Below the pieces are notes generated by a model. It saw only the letters and a program-made list of their open reading frames with translations, ran no database searches and was not told where the DNA came from. Position numbers and translations under genes: made by a program. Source: Diadema setosum (Eukaryota; Echinodermata; Echinoidea; Diadematoida; Diadematidae). Taken from it: a stretch of DNA of 64,000 nt. Where the stretch lies: contig CM067070.1 in the NCBI GenBank assembly GCA_033980235.1, positions 24,206,699 through 24,270,698 of the forward strand. The letters are read 5' to 3'. This document shows, in pieces, positions 47,363 through 58,367 of this stretch; positions within the stretch are counted from its first letter, which is position 1; each line of letters starts with the position of its first letter.

Positions 47363-50044
47363 ATCAGATTCATCAAGGGTTATATGCGTTTACACCTGAT
47401 TATGAGGAAAGGGGGGAAACAATGAAATATATAAATACAACGAAGATGGAGAGAGTATAAAATTGACGTCACTTTACGATCAAAATACAGCCTATAGTTG
47501 TTTACAACAGTCTCATTATTCTTCCCACTTTTGTTCGAGTAAAGTTGAAAAAATCCACTGCATTGTTTCATTGATAGCTCCTTTGCTGCTTTTAAACAAA
47601 ATATCAGTTCTTTTCTTGTTTTGAGGGTCAATTCCCATTCGAATCGTCATATGACGTACTCAAACCATCATCTTCCATTTTACAGATACCAGACTCCGTG
47701 TCACCAACCTCGGAGAAACCTCGTCATCGATCAATCAAAACCCAAGGCTGAAGTACCGGAGCAGCGTCTTATCTCGTTAGAGGAATTAACCAATTCTTTG
47801 GGAACAGCTTTAGGGCCCTTTGCTGGGAATGCGAGACAATGCGCAAAACCCAATCATCCAATCAACCTGAACTAGGGACCATAAAAGAAACACTACCCAG
47901 CAATGACACGGAAATGGGTATTTAGCCCACGACCACAACAAGAGGAGTGGATCGATGAGTATCGGTGAACTCTTCTTCTACAAAATATTTGGAAAGATCA
48001 CGATACTCTGGACTTATTGGTAGTCCATAGAAATGAGAGAAAAGAAGAACTAAAGAAAGCACCCCCTCCAGATACCAACCCCTTTTGTGTGTTATAGAGA
48101 GTGTAACCGTTATGCTCGCCGTCCCATGAAGCCTTAACATAGGAACAATGACGGATAATTGGATTAGTACAGATGATCGAATCGACTTTTCTCTTCCCTA
48201 AAAGAATCGAAGGAATTGGACCAATGTCAAGGAACTATCAGCTGGTCTAAATCGGGCACCTCTTTTTCGCTCATCAGTGTTCAACTGTATCCGTGACATC
48301 TTCTCGTGCACGGGGTGAACTCTTCTGAACCCTTGTCGCTCTTTCGTTCGCTTTCTCATGCGGAGAAAACAACAACAACAAGAAACTTTAAAATTTGTTC
48401 ACAATTAATTTTCTAATAACTGGTTAAACAGTCTTCATATTTTTAGACCTAGTCACTGATGTGTTTAAAAAGGAGAATGGATTGAAGAGTTCAACCCTGA
48501 TGTTGGAAGAGAGAGGGCCTAGTTTGTTCGACAGAGGACAAATACAACTGTATCTCTTTTTTTCATTCAAAGTAGTATGAAGACTACATAAAATCTAACA
48601 TAAACATCTGTTTAAGATTTTTTTTTTCTTTTGCTCAAGATCATAGTCCCGATATCAAAGATGATTGATTGTAAGCATCACATCGACGGAGAAGGCAGAA
48701 GAGATTATATGATTTTCTCAAAGCAAACTTTTACCCCAACAATACTCCTGACAATGTGGATGAAGTGGATGCACTAAATACAGAAGCAGTGGTATTTTTA
48801 TCATAAAAACTCTCAGTAAATCCTTTCAAAATTTATTAATCTTTAATGGTTGCATGGTTGATGGTCTCATCCCAGTGCCATCTTCGGGAACCTGGTTACC
48901 TGTGTGTTAAGTCTATGGGTATTTAAGAATTAAGTGTGGAACGGGTTTAAAAATAACTGCCAACACATTACAATTAGTGGAACGAAATAATGAATATATT
49001 CCTAACATAACATCGTGTGTTTTAATATATATATATATTTTTTTCTATTGGATAGGATGATTAAAGGGCTTTTCAAAATCAAGACAAGGATAACAATTTT
49101 GTCCCCTTCACATCAAATCAAATATGTATGCTCATCTTGAATAAACCCAACTGTGAAATTACGAGAAACTAAAGAATTCTATAACTGTCTCATTTTTACT
49201 TTTTTTTTACTCTTAGTTTTTACTCTTTTAAAATTTTTACTCTTATCATTACTTTAATGGTGTAAAGTGCTGCTTCACTAACAACAAGACAGGAAGACGC
49301 TTATTCCATTCGATCAATAACGAAAGTCCTGAAATTGTCCTTTTCTTTGAAGTTTTTCAATAGAAAGGGTAATGGATTGGTCAATGTCATCATTTTCAAA
49401 TCAGATGCTCTGATGATGCGTATCGTCTCTCCATATTCCCACCAGAATAAATGACTTGCACGGAAACCTTAGATCCCACATCCCTCACTCTTCCATAAAT
49501 TAAAAAGAGATTCCTCCTATTCCTTGGTTCTATTGCTTCTTTTACTTATTGAATTATCTAGTCATATTTTCTTCTGTGTTCTTTTTTTTTCTTTGGAGGT
49601 TGTTACGATGCCCCAAATATGACGGACAGTGACACTCAACAGTAACAATCACTTTCATAACTATGAAACAAAAACAAACAAACAAACAAAACAAAACAAA
49701 AAGAGGGGTTCTCCCCCTCCCTACTTGGACAGACATTCATGTTCGACGTGCTTGACTACTACGTTTGTCAGTATGTTATTGTTTGAACAGAACATAAATA
49801 GTAGTACATGGTAGTTCAACCATTATTATTCATTGAAAATAACTTGTCAACTTCTCAGAGAAGACTTGGACGTCTCAAGCATACGCATGTATACTTGTGG
49901 AGTTGTATTTCAATACAATTCAATTCAATTTTTATTCCATTTTTCGACAAGAAAACCCATAATTTATGTACACATCACTTTATTTGGTAACAGAAAATAA
50001 AGTTACATTTTACTGTTGCATATTAATATATTACGTACATTGTT

Positions 50045-50445
50045 ATTAAAGGGATTGTGTAGTTTTGAGATGGGAGATTCAGATTTCAACTTTTTGTGAG
50101 ATAATTAGAAATCACTTATGAAATATTAAAGAGCATACAATTCTAAAAAGTACTCAAACCGAATCAAAGGCTATATGATGAAAATAGGTATTGAAATGGC
50201 TGAGATATAAAAAAAAAAACAAAACCAAGGTATGTTTTAAAAAATGAAGTCTCAACAAAATGTGCATTCCATCTGTTATTATGATCTTTTGTGTCTGAAT
50301 ACCTCAACAATTTCAAACCAATATTCATCAAATAAACTTTGAATTCCTCTTAGAATTGGATGTTCTCTCATCATCTCGCAAAAAAAAAAAAGGAAAAAGA
50401 TGGAAACTCAAAACCTCATCTCAACCAAAACTATACCATCCATTT
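50045..50445. mobile_element. Palindromic TTAA MITE family, copy e
   Basis: Starts TTAAAGGGATTGTGTAGTTT and ends TCTCAACCAAAACTATACCA then TCCATTTA. Contains AAATGGCTGAGATAT in the left half and the diverged mirror GAATACCTCAACAATTTCAAA. It lies about 450 bp from the first coding exon of the homeobox gene, on the transcribed side. Confidence 0.87.
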
Positions 50446-50895
50446 ACTGCTCTTCTGTTTGGATGTTTTTTTTTTCTTGGTATGATGAAACACTTGTTTG
50501 GTATCAAAATCTCACAATATGTAGTTGTAAATCATTGCAAGATAATGTAAGAAGATAGTTCACAGTCGCGTACTTTTATTTGGCTTTGAAACACTTGAAG
50601 AGTTTGTTCGCAAAAACCGATAAGTCCATATTTGCCAAATGGAGATATTTGTGATTAAAGGTCAAGAAAAACACAAAGAATAATAACAAAATTTTTGCTT
50701 CTTTTGACCATAACTTCAAAAATGTACCTTTATTTATGTAGTGACCAATATATCATTTTAAAGGTATTATTTTGTACTTTATGACAGAGACCGTACTTCA
50801 AAATCTTCAAAAATTGACTTATCGGTTTTTGCAAACAAACTCTTCATTTGATCTCGACGGTAAAAATCATTTCAGCATTTGTTTTGTGCTCTTAC

Positions 50896-51559
50896 CGGGA
50901 GTGAGAAGAAAGTAGGGTTCTTCACACAGCTGATCAGAACACGAGCAGTTGTAGGGGTGTATCTGGCCAGGTCCTCCTGGCGCCGAGGGGCAGAAGGCTG
51001 GTGGGAATGACGGATGAGGCTGCACCGGGTATTGGGGTTCGTGCGGACCCACGGGAGAGAAGTACGGATGGAGATGAGGGAAGTTCGGGTAGCCGTGGGG
51101 GTGGAATCCAGGAGCAGCAGCAGCAGCGAGTTGTTGCTGGTGGTATAACTGTTGCTGCTGCTGCCTCTGCTGCCGCCAAATGAGCTCGTTGTAAGAGGCC
51201 AAATCGAGGTGCTTAGTTTCCTTCTCATACTCTGAGTCAAAAATTTCCCCCGAATCCGTTGTTGAGCTGGGACTCGAGGTTGTACTGGAAGATGATTTCC
51301 CGCCCTTTACGCCCCCTCGCCGAGTTGCTGTCGTCTGCCCATGACATTTTGGAATCCCCGCGTCCCGGGTGTGCTGACGAGAGAGAATCTTGCTGATGGA
51401 GAATTCGGATCCAGTCGTCGCCTTCGTACACGAGCTCTGTGTCGAGTTCATCTTCAATGACTTCGGAGAGGACTGATCGTCAATGGCCTCATAGCAATCT
51501 CCCTCAACCTTTCTCTTGCGACTCCCCAAAGCCCGTGGCTCTTCCATGTCATCACCCAT
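50896..51559 (-). CDS. NK-like homeobox protein (Bsx/Barx-related), coding exon 1
   Basis: N-terminal exon of a second homeodomain transcription factor, presumably a nuclear repressor. It encodes residues 1-221 and the first base of codon 222, ending CTCCCG/GTAAGA. It has a basic RKRK cluster (residues 14-17, possible nuclear localisation), an eh1-like Groucho-binding motif FSISKIL at 53-59, a Ser/Thr-rich stretch, a Gln-rich then Ala-rich tract near residues 125-150, and His/Pro-rich sequence. The ATG at 51559 is the first in frame; the open frame above it contains only a TTG. It links to exon 2 because the phases fit and no other intact exon lies between. Exact family is uncertain. Confidence 0.8.
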
Positions 51560-53756
51560 TGCACAAGAGCGGCGATACAAGTGATATGTAGAAAAGTTTT
51601 AGTGATAACTGCACGAAGAATGTGCTCGCGGTATCCTCTTATTTCAGTTTCCACGTGTCGCTGGTACTAAGTAGTCACACAAAATCATTTCTGATTCATC
51701 TTCTTCATCTCATCTCAGGGCAAAAAGTGAAAGACGATGTTGCAAGCTATCTCGGATGACAGAGACATACGCGATGCGAAGGTGAACAAACAAGTGGTCG
51801 TGATGAACAATTACGGAGAACAGAGAGGTGGGTGAAGGGATGAGGAGGAGGATTTTAAAGGATGAATCTTCCAGGGCGTCCTCTTCTTGGAATAGAAAAG
51901 AGGATGATTCTCTCAATCTCGTCAGAAAGAATCGGAAAGAAAGACAAATTGCTCCTACAAATGAAACGGGCTGATGAGACAAGAGTGAGCTATCCACCCA
52001 TCAGTCCATGGGAGGCCGAGGAGTTAGATCAAGTCTGGAGATAGCACGGAGATGATTCTCTCGACAGCCAGGCAGGTGGAACAAATCTGACGAGAAAGGG
52101 AGCGAACGAGAAGCAGAGGGGATTTGGGAAGTGGGGTGCGATTACGTAATCACGAAGCTCAAGCTGTGGTAGTCCCGAGGTGGGTGAGATTCCTATCTGT
52201 CGCCGTACGCGGAGTTGCGAAACGCGCCAACAAGTGTTTCGGATTATGTCAATAAATCGAACAATCAAGATGTCTGTTATGTTAGTTAGTGGCATAATCC
52301 CAGCCAGTTATCACATCAGTCAGAAAGCGTGGAATTCAAGCGTGAAAGCAGAGGGGAGGGGGTAGGGCGTGGAGAATTGCGTAATGGTCCTTTTCACATT
52401 CTTTTTGATAGTCTCGAGACGAGACACTGTGTGATAATATAGGGAAGTTTGGACATGATTATATTTAATAAGATGATGAACAATGTAAGATACGGATGCG
52501 TTGTTCAGCATGATAATTATAGCCCTGGTGATACACAACTGAGGGTTCCATGATGATCCTTGGTCTGCCTATTGAAAGCTGTGGATGCATTCAGTGAGTT
52601 TGAATTTTATGCAAACTTATAAGAAACTTATACGCAGTAATGTTTTCTTTTTCATTTCAGCGTCTTCTCGCAAATTCTGTGAGAATTTGTCTTGGTCAGG
52701 GAGAGAAATGAAGTACCTTCTTTGTGCATATTTGTATTTCTGGGTCCCTTCTTATGAAGACTTGTGATTGATTCAAATCAATCACAACTTTACGAATGAA
52801 TGAAAATCCATCTTAAAAAAAAAGTTATGATTGAAATTAAGACGGAGAACTGCAATCAATCAATCAATCACAGGTTGCGAATGATTGCAGCTTTCAAGAA
52901 ATTTGTGATTTATTGATTTCTATCACAAGTTTTATAAGACATGCAGGGCCCTGCTATATTGTACACTGTATCTGACTTGTACCTCGCTCGGGTGATCATG
53001 CAACTCTCGAGAAGTCTTGTGCCGCGGACATTGTTTTCTTTGTCTTTCCTTTTTCTTTTTTATTCTTCGACGATTATATTTCCCCAATTCACAAATTGTC
53101 ATTCCTTTAAATTGCAAATATCAAGTAAGAATTAATCTCACATCCGCATCTGGGAATCTACACCCTACAAGCAGTGCTTCTATCATATTGGTAGATTCCT
53201 CATATTTCACATGTTAAATTGTCTTAAAAGCTGTACTTTGTTCATCCATGCTTTTGTATTGTTATGTTTATGCATGGTTTATCTACTTGTTGAAATGTAT
53301 AATATGGAATAATAAAAAACAAACAAACAAACAAGTAAAAAAGAAGAGAAATTGCACGTCAGATAGAAAAAAAGGAGGGATTGAAAATGAGAGAGAGAGA
53401 AAAAAGGAAGAAATATTACAGTGTACAGGACAGAAAAACAGGATCTTATATAGTAGGCAGCTGTGAAAATAAAGAGAAATACCTTTCCTGACTACCTGTA
53501 TTGATGGTTTGTAAAAGTTTTGTTGTTTGTTTTTTTTTTTTCTACTGCAAAATTAGCTTATAAAACATTATATCATTCCGGCTAACATAATGTCAAAATA
53601 ATGATCAAGATGAGACTGGGTCACAAATGCATTTGAAGAGAAATATATAAATCTAATAATGTATTACCCCCCCCCCCCCCCAAAAAAAAAAAAAAAAAAA
53701 ATGATAGTGCAAGTTATCAGGCAATGACATCATGAACTCACTCATGAATGTTCATG
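51560..53756. other. 5' flank of the NK-like homeobox gene; no further gene
   Basis: Should include the promoter and 5' UTR of the minus-strand homeobox gene. No exon of another gene is seen. The stretch 52740-52930 holds imperfect inverted phrases (GATTGATTCAAATCAATCAC and a CAATCAATCAATCA run), which may be another foldback. A C run followed by an A run is at about 53667-53701. Confidence 0.5.
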
Positions 53757-54222
53757 TTAAAGGGACATTCCAGACAATTTTCATAATTTCACTTCGTGTA
53801 GTACATAAATCGACAACTCCATGTGTAGATTTGTGGAATTTTTTGTGGTTTTGATCAGAGAAACAATACTTTGAAAAACCTTAAACAAATTACACTGAAC
53901 AAGGATGATGACATAGGAGGTTCACATATTTCAGAAATGTAGCAGTGTAATTCCATTACAATACCGCTTGCTTGCGGGTTCACCTGTGTATAATCTATGC
54001 ATGCCTTCTTCTTTTGTTCTCCTTCCTTGAGCCAAAACTCCTGCATGCCTATGGTGACTCTGCCATGTCATCAACCTTGTCCATTGCAATTTGTTCTAAA
54101 TTTTGAAAATATTCTTATTCTTCATCCCAGTTATCATAAAATCTGAAACTCTGTCCTCACTATAACTAATTTATGGTTGTTCAAGTGCAAATATCTGAAA
54201 ATCATCCGGAGGTCTCCTTTAA
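53757..54222. mobile_element. TTAA-flanked MITE, 466 bp
   Basis: Starts TTAAAGGGACATTCCAGACA and ends, read in reverse, TTAAAGGAGACCTCCGGATG. The terminal inverted repeats continue into ATTTTC. TTAA at both tips suggests TTAA-targeted insertion. A different family from the palindromic one. Non-coding. Confidence 0.8.
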
Positions 54223-54644
54223 TATTGACTGCTGTATAATTAGCGAAACTTCACAATAGAATATTTCATAACTTTCCTCATCTAATTATTCGATTTTCAT
54301 CAAATTTCACTATTGTGCTTATAAAATTGATAAAAAAGAATAAAAATTCTGAACTGGTCCGGCATTGTGTTGTGAGGGTAAACGATAAGAGATGCTTTCT
54401 TGTTCCAAATGTTGTTGCCCTGGTCCCCCCCCCCCCCCTCGATCCCTTTACTTTAGTAGTAGGTCCAGTAAGATGTCTCCGGAGGTGGGAGGAAACTTAA
54501 GTTGAATCTTGAATCTTAAAACAGGCAAACAAGTAAAACATACTACGAAAAAACTTTATTTTGACTCAGATTAGTACCTGGTTGAACCAAGGCGTTATTT
54601 AATGATTTTATCTTATTTTATTTTTTTTTATCTTATTTCTTTTT

Positions 54645-54719
54645 ATCTATCTATCTATCTATCTATCTACCTATCTATTGTTGTTATTATTATTATTATT
54701 ATCATTATTATTATTATTG

Positions 54720-54760
<41 letters not shown>

Positions 54761-54765
54761 GTTTT
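54645..54765. repeat. (CTAT)n followed by (ATT)n microsatellite
   Basis: A tetranucleotide run (about 54645-54679) leads directly into a trinucleotide ATT/ATC run. The long Ile/Leu-only frames across it are artefacts of the period of three. Confidence 0.97.
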
Positions 54766-55369
54766 TTTATCATGTTTTTTTTTTTCTTCGAGTGCTGAGT
54801 GGCACCGTTCCCGTCCGCAACACTGTACTGACTATCGAAAGTCTAGTCCCTGACACAGAGGGTCAGTGCGCAGTTAAAGTTGCAATCATTAGTAGAAGCA
54901 CAGGTATTGGATATTATTTTCTTGCTACAGCAATTTGAGTTTGTTAGTGTAAATTGATGTCAACTTTTCAAATTAATTTGCATTTGACCTGAACACTTTC
55001 TCTCATTGCCCTGTTTAATACTACTAACCAATGAGCAAGCTGTGAGACACCGATCATCTGCTCTCCAAAATAATCTTAGTCTTTTAAAAATATAAAATTC
55101 GACTAGTGTCCTAACGTTCTTGCTTGCTTCATATCCGATTGTGATACAAATTCTACTGGTTTGACATCAATTCATAACAATTCAATCGGGACAACTTACT
55201 GAAGCCCTGCATTACATGGCCATTGTTCCCATCTGGACTCTCAAACCATGGACCCTATTGGGTAAGGTTCATGCTCAAACAATGTCAAAGATTGGTTTTC
55301 TCCTCATTCATCACGGAATACTGTAAAAGTTACAGTAGTTCCGTACTAGCTCACAATTTAATTACCACA

Positions 55370-55392
55370 AAACTCTAGATGGCGCAGTTATG
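55370..55392 (+). promoter_or_regulatory. Candidate core promoter of the PROSER3-like gene (YY1-type site)
   Basis: CTAGATGGCGCAG at about 55374-55386 resembles the AAGATGGCGGC motif often found just downstream of start sites of housekeeping genes. It lies immediately before a plausible start ATG at 55390. Weak evidence by itself. Confidence 0.3.
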
Positions 55393-55509
55393 TCGCGGGA
55401 GTTCGAATCGGAACCAGTGTTGACTGTCGGATTGTCGGAATTTCTAATATCGAAATTAAATGAGAATTTCACTTGGGATGACTGCGGTGTTTTCAGAGGA
55501 GTTCAAATC
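55390..55509 (+). CDS. Candidate first coding exon of the PROSER3-like gene
   Basis: The ATG at 55390 opens 40 codons (MSREFESEPVLTVGLSEF..., ending CGVFRGVQI) closed by a GTATGT donor. The composition is protein-like, unlike the AT-rich flanks, and a second block with splice sites follows in phase 0. I have no homology for it. It could be the start of the downstream gene or belong to a separate small transcript. Confidence 0.4.
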
Positions 55510-55690
55510 GTATGTTTATGAACTGTGTAATATACTAGTACATGTAGTAGTGCTTTGTAGCTTTGTCCTTTGCAGTTTACTTGTGTTATGTCGCTTGGTT
55601 TGGACGTTGTCGTTGCGGTGCTGAAACACTTGCTTTGTACTCAGTCCCATACGCTTATTTTCGTGTGGTGTGCGAATATTCACATTACAG

Positions 55691-55750
55691 GTGGGTAGTG
55701 GGGAAGGTTCCGGAATGGAAAATATTATCTTAGTTGATAGTACAATTCAA
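55691..55750 (+). CDS. Candidate second coding exon, 60 bp
   Basis: Bounded by CACATTACAG and a GTATGA donor, open in phase 0 from the preceding candidate exon (VGSGEGSGMENIILVDSTIQ). The next certain exon (56619) needs phase 2, so either another exon lies between 55751 and 56618 or this donor is not the one used. Kept as a candidate only. Confidence 0.3.
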
Positions 55751-56618
55751 GTATGACCACAGGTAATCTAAAATTTTATAGTTTACCTTTACCTTTACCG
55801 AAGATACTGGAAGATTGCTGTGTAGCAGCAGTCGAGCTTCCAGGTCTATCCTTATCTATCATCAGCCCACCACTGCCCATGGTGGGTGGTTTCTTGTTCA
55901 CTTCAAAAGAAGGCAAGGCAAGGCAGTTACAGATAGTCAAGACAGATGCATTTATACATTTTTGTACACCTCCACACTTGACTTGATGTTAGCGGTCAGT
56001 AAATTTCCTTACATTTACTGATTCAAATTTGATCTCCTCTTTTTAAATTATTAAATTTTTACTTAAAAATTTACATTCACCTTCAATAACGTTAGTAGTT
56101 CCCAATACAATTTATAGGCTACATTATGCTGGCTAGACCCCTAAGTCCTATTGAGTCTATGACCAGTGACTATTCAATTTCTTATGAAGGCCTAAATCAA
56201 ATCTTTCAAAGAATGAGAAAGTAGGACCTACTTGCACCTTGCCTGTTGCCTCAAGTAATTCAGAACCACACTGACTCTGATTCACCCTGACAGTCTCTGT
56301 AGTCTGAAGATCTTATGATGAAATGAGTTTTTTCTATGTGATGAACCTATTAGATCACCCTTATGTTATAGGTTGCATGATGGTGATGATGATTTCTAGT
56401 CAACAATGCAAATCATTATTTCTCTATGATACTCACAACTTAGTTGTATGTTTAGAATATCTAGTACCATTGTATTACTCTTATAGTCTTTTAATATACG
56501 TTTTAAGTATGTTGCACATTTCAACTGTACAGTGTTTTCAGTCTATTCTATACAACTGTAAATGTATTGAGTACATATCTACAAGCTTGATATTATACCC
56601 ATCATACCCTTTGTTTAG

Positions 56619-56706
56619 GACAGACAACCCATTTTATGATGAGCCAGAACCAAGGACATTCTACCATCCTACGCTTCCGAAAAAGTTGAGCAAAGCAGAA
56701 AAGAAG
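56619..56706 (+). CDS. PROSER3: PROSER3-like protein, exon A
   Basis: An 88-bp exon between TTTGTTTAG and GTGAGC encodes TDNPFYDEPEPRTFYHPTLP followed by KKLSKAEKK. It enters in phase 2 and leaves in phase 0. It is the first of eight consecutive exons whose splice phases all agree. PROSER3 (proline and serine rich 3, human C19orf55) is a poorly characterised, mostly disordered protein. The N-terminal part matches only in style, and recognition rests on exons C, E, F and H. Confidence 0.75.
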
Positions 56707-57055
56707 GTGAGCTGTTTGAACAGGGTTTAATACCATGGTAGACAATTACATGTGTTAAACAAACTTGTAAAAATGGTAGTGTTATGAGTGACTGTCCTCT
56801 CTGGGCTAATTATGGCCTGATAAAACTAAAATATGAAAGCTGACATCCTTGTTTGTACATATGTTATAAGCTTTGCTTTCTTTACTGTTCATCAGTAAAA
56901 TGTGTCAGGCATCAACAGCAACATCAATATAAAAGCAAACACAAATTGTTGAAGACAAGCACAAACAAGTTGCTCCAAATGTAAATTTCTGTACATTTCC
57001 ACTTGATGTATGTTTGCACATGTGTAGCATATTATCATTATTTGATAATTTTCAG

Positions 57056-57225
57056 CTTGCCCTGAGTCCGGAGCGGGTGCGGTCATCGCTGCACCCCACC
57101 CGTCCTGCCAAGGATGAGGATGATGATGGGAGCCGCAATCTAAGTCCAGGAGAGAAGGGATTCCTGCAGGGATCTAACACCATGCTGGCCAAGGAGCTCC
57201 CAACACACGACACACCGAGTCCTGG
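57056..57225 (+). CDS. PROSER3: PROSER3-like protein, exon B
   Basis: A 170-bp exon between AATTTTCAG and GTAAGG, phase 0 in and 2 out. It encodes a charged, disordered segment (LALSPERVRSSLHPTRP, an acidic DEDDDG patch, then SPGEKGF). An 800-bp inverted-repeat element sits in the intron that follows. Confidence 0.82.
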
Positions 57226-57365
57226 GTAAGGTTGTCCACTGGTCCGAATCAGCAGGGCACTAACTAATTATAATAAGGAGCGGCTTTGAGGGGGATTCAA
57301 CATTTATAGCCTGAGGTATGATTCGAGGATGATTAATGTTATGCCCCCGAAAGGAACCAGTCCTT

Positions 57366-58149
57366 AACCCTATTCTAACTGGGGGGGTCAAATTGACCCC
57401 CCCCCCCCTCGACGTTTCGCGCCACGATTTCGCAATGCGCAAAGCTTTTGCCGCGTCGTTTCACAACTTTTTTTCATTGAAGTCTCCTGCATATTTTGAG
57501 ACCAATTTTGCGACGTCTGGGTACACCTTTTTGAAGTTACGTAATGTTTTGCATATATGCATGTCAACCAAAAAACAGCTCAAATTCATGATATCGTGTG
57601 CAAATCCAATGCAAATTGTGTTTTTTGGTTAAATTGATATAAATTAGATTATTTCAACTTTTAACCATTAAAATTCATCAATTCTAGTGTAGATGAGCCT
57701 GAAAAAGTGCCTGCAACAAGTTTTGGCAAAAAAAACCAATAGAAAACAAAAGGTTGAAAAAAACAACAAAATACATAAGAAATTAACAAAACAATAAAAA
57801 ACAAAAGAAATTAATTTCAATTGAGCTATTTTTTGACACGAAAATTGTTTGATGTGTCTTGAGGAATTCTGACACAAAAATTTAGCAATCCAGTCTTTTT
57901 AATGGAGTTACAGGTGAAAATATGATTTCATGCACAAATTTGCATAATTAATTTATTAAAAATAGAAAGGCAGTATTTTTCTTTTGTATGATGATGTAAT
58001 CTTGTAGTTGACATCCAGCTCTATCTTCAGGCAAAATTTCGCGGCAATCGCACGATTGGCGGCCGAGATCTGAAGGGGGGGGGGGGATCAAATTGACCCC
58101 CCCCCCTCAGTAAAAACTTGGTCTCAAATAGCCCAGTTAGAATAGGGTT
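57366..58149. mobile_element. Inverted-repeat element, about 784 bp, in a PROSER3-like intron
   Basis: Left end AACCCTATTCTAACTGGG; right end, read in reverse, AACCCTATTCTAACTGGG, an exact 18-bp terminal inverted repeat. Inside each end is a nearly palindromic block GGGGGTCAAATTGACCCCC embedded in G and C runs. Mirrored GCACGATTGGCGGCC and CGCGCCACGATT phrases lie further in. It has no transposase frame. Confidence 0.88.
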
Positions 58150-58272
58150 CCTTTAATATCAGACATTAGGAGTGAACTTGAAAATATTGACATTTAATGT
58201 AATCATATCCTAAATTTGTTTCATGCTCAGAGTTAAATAATGTGCAAAGAAAACTTCCGACCAAAACTTGAG

Positions 58273-58367
58273 TTAACCCATTGAGGACGGTTTGATTTTG
58301 CTACAACATGCATTTTCCATAGACACTAATACCAGAATATACTTGGGACTCGTCCTCAATGGGCTAA
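58273..58367. repeat. Small inverted-repeat element, copy 2 (TTAACC...GGGTTAA family)
   Basis: TTAACCCATTGAGGACGG at the left and CGTCCTCAATGGGCTAAA at the right are complementary. The interior GATTTTGC and CATGCATTTTCCATAGAC match the copy at 25116-25210. Confidence 0.85.

Larger units (their letters stand above)
46527..50895 (-). other. Intron 1 of the NK-like homeobox gene
   Basis: A 4.4 kb intron with two further copies of the palindromic TTAA family (46985-47362 and 50045-50445). The interval 47640-49990 carries no recognised gene. A patch at about 48170-48260 (GACGGATAATTGGATTAG) has clustered homeodomain and Otx-type sites and may be regulatory. Confidence 0.7.

Noticed and set aside
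2909..51559. Part of a Hox or ParaHox cluster
   Set aside because: Neither homeodomain has Hox or ParaHox signatures, and no hexapeptide is present. Both are NK-like.
54602..54938. Open frames rich in Ile or Leu
   Set aside because: Produced by the (CTAT)n and (ATT)n microsatellites.
55753..55986. A coding exon of the PROSER3-like gene in the 77-codon frame
   Set aside because: Possible acceptor and donor pairs inside it give lengths that do not restore the phase needed by the exon at 56619, and the sequence has no matching motif.
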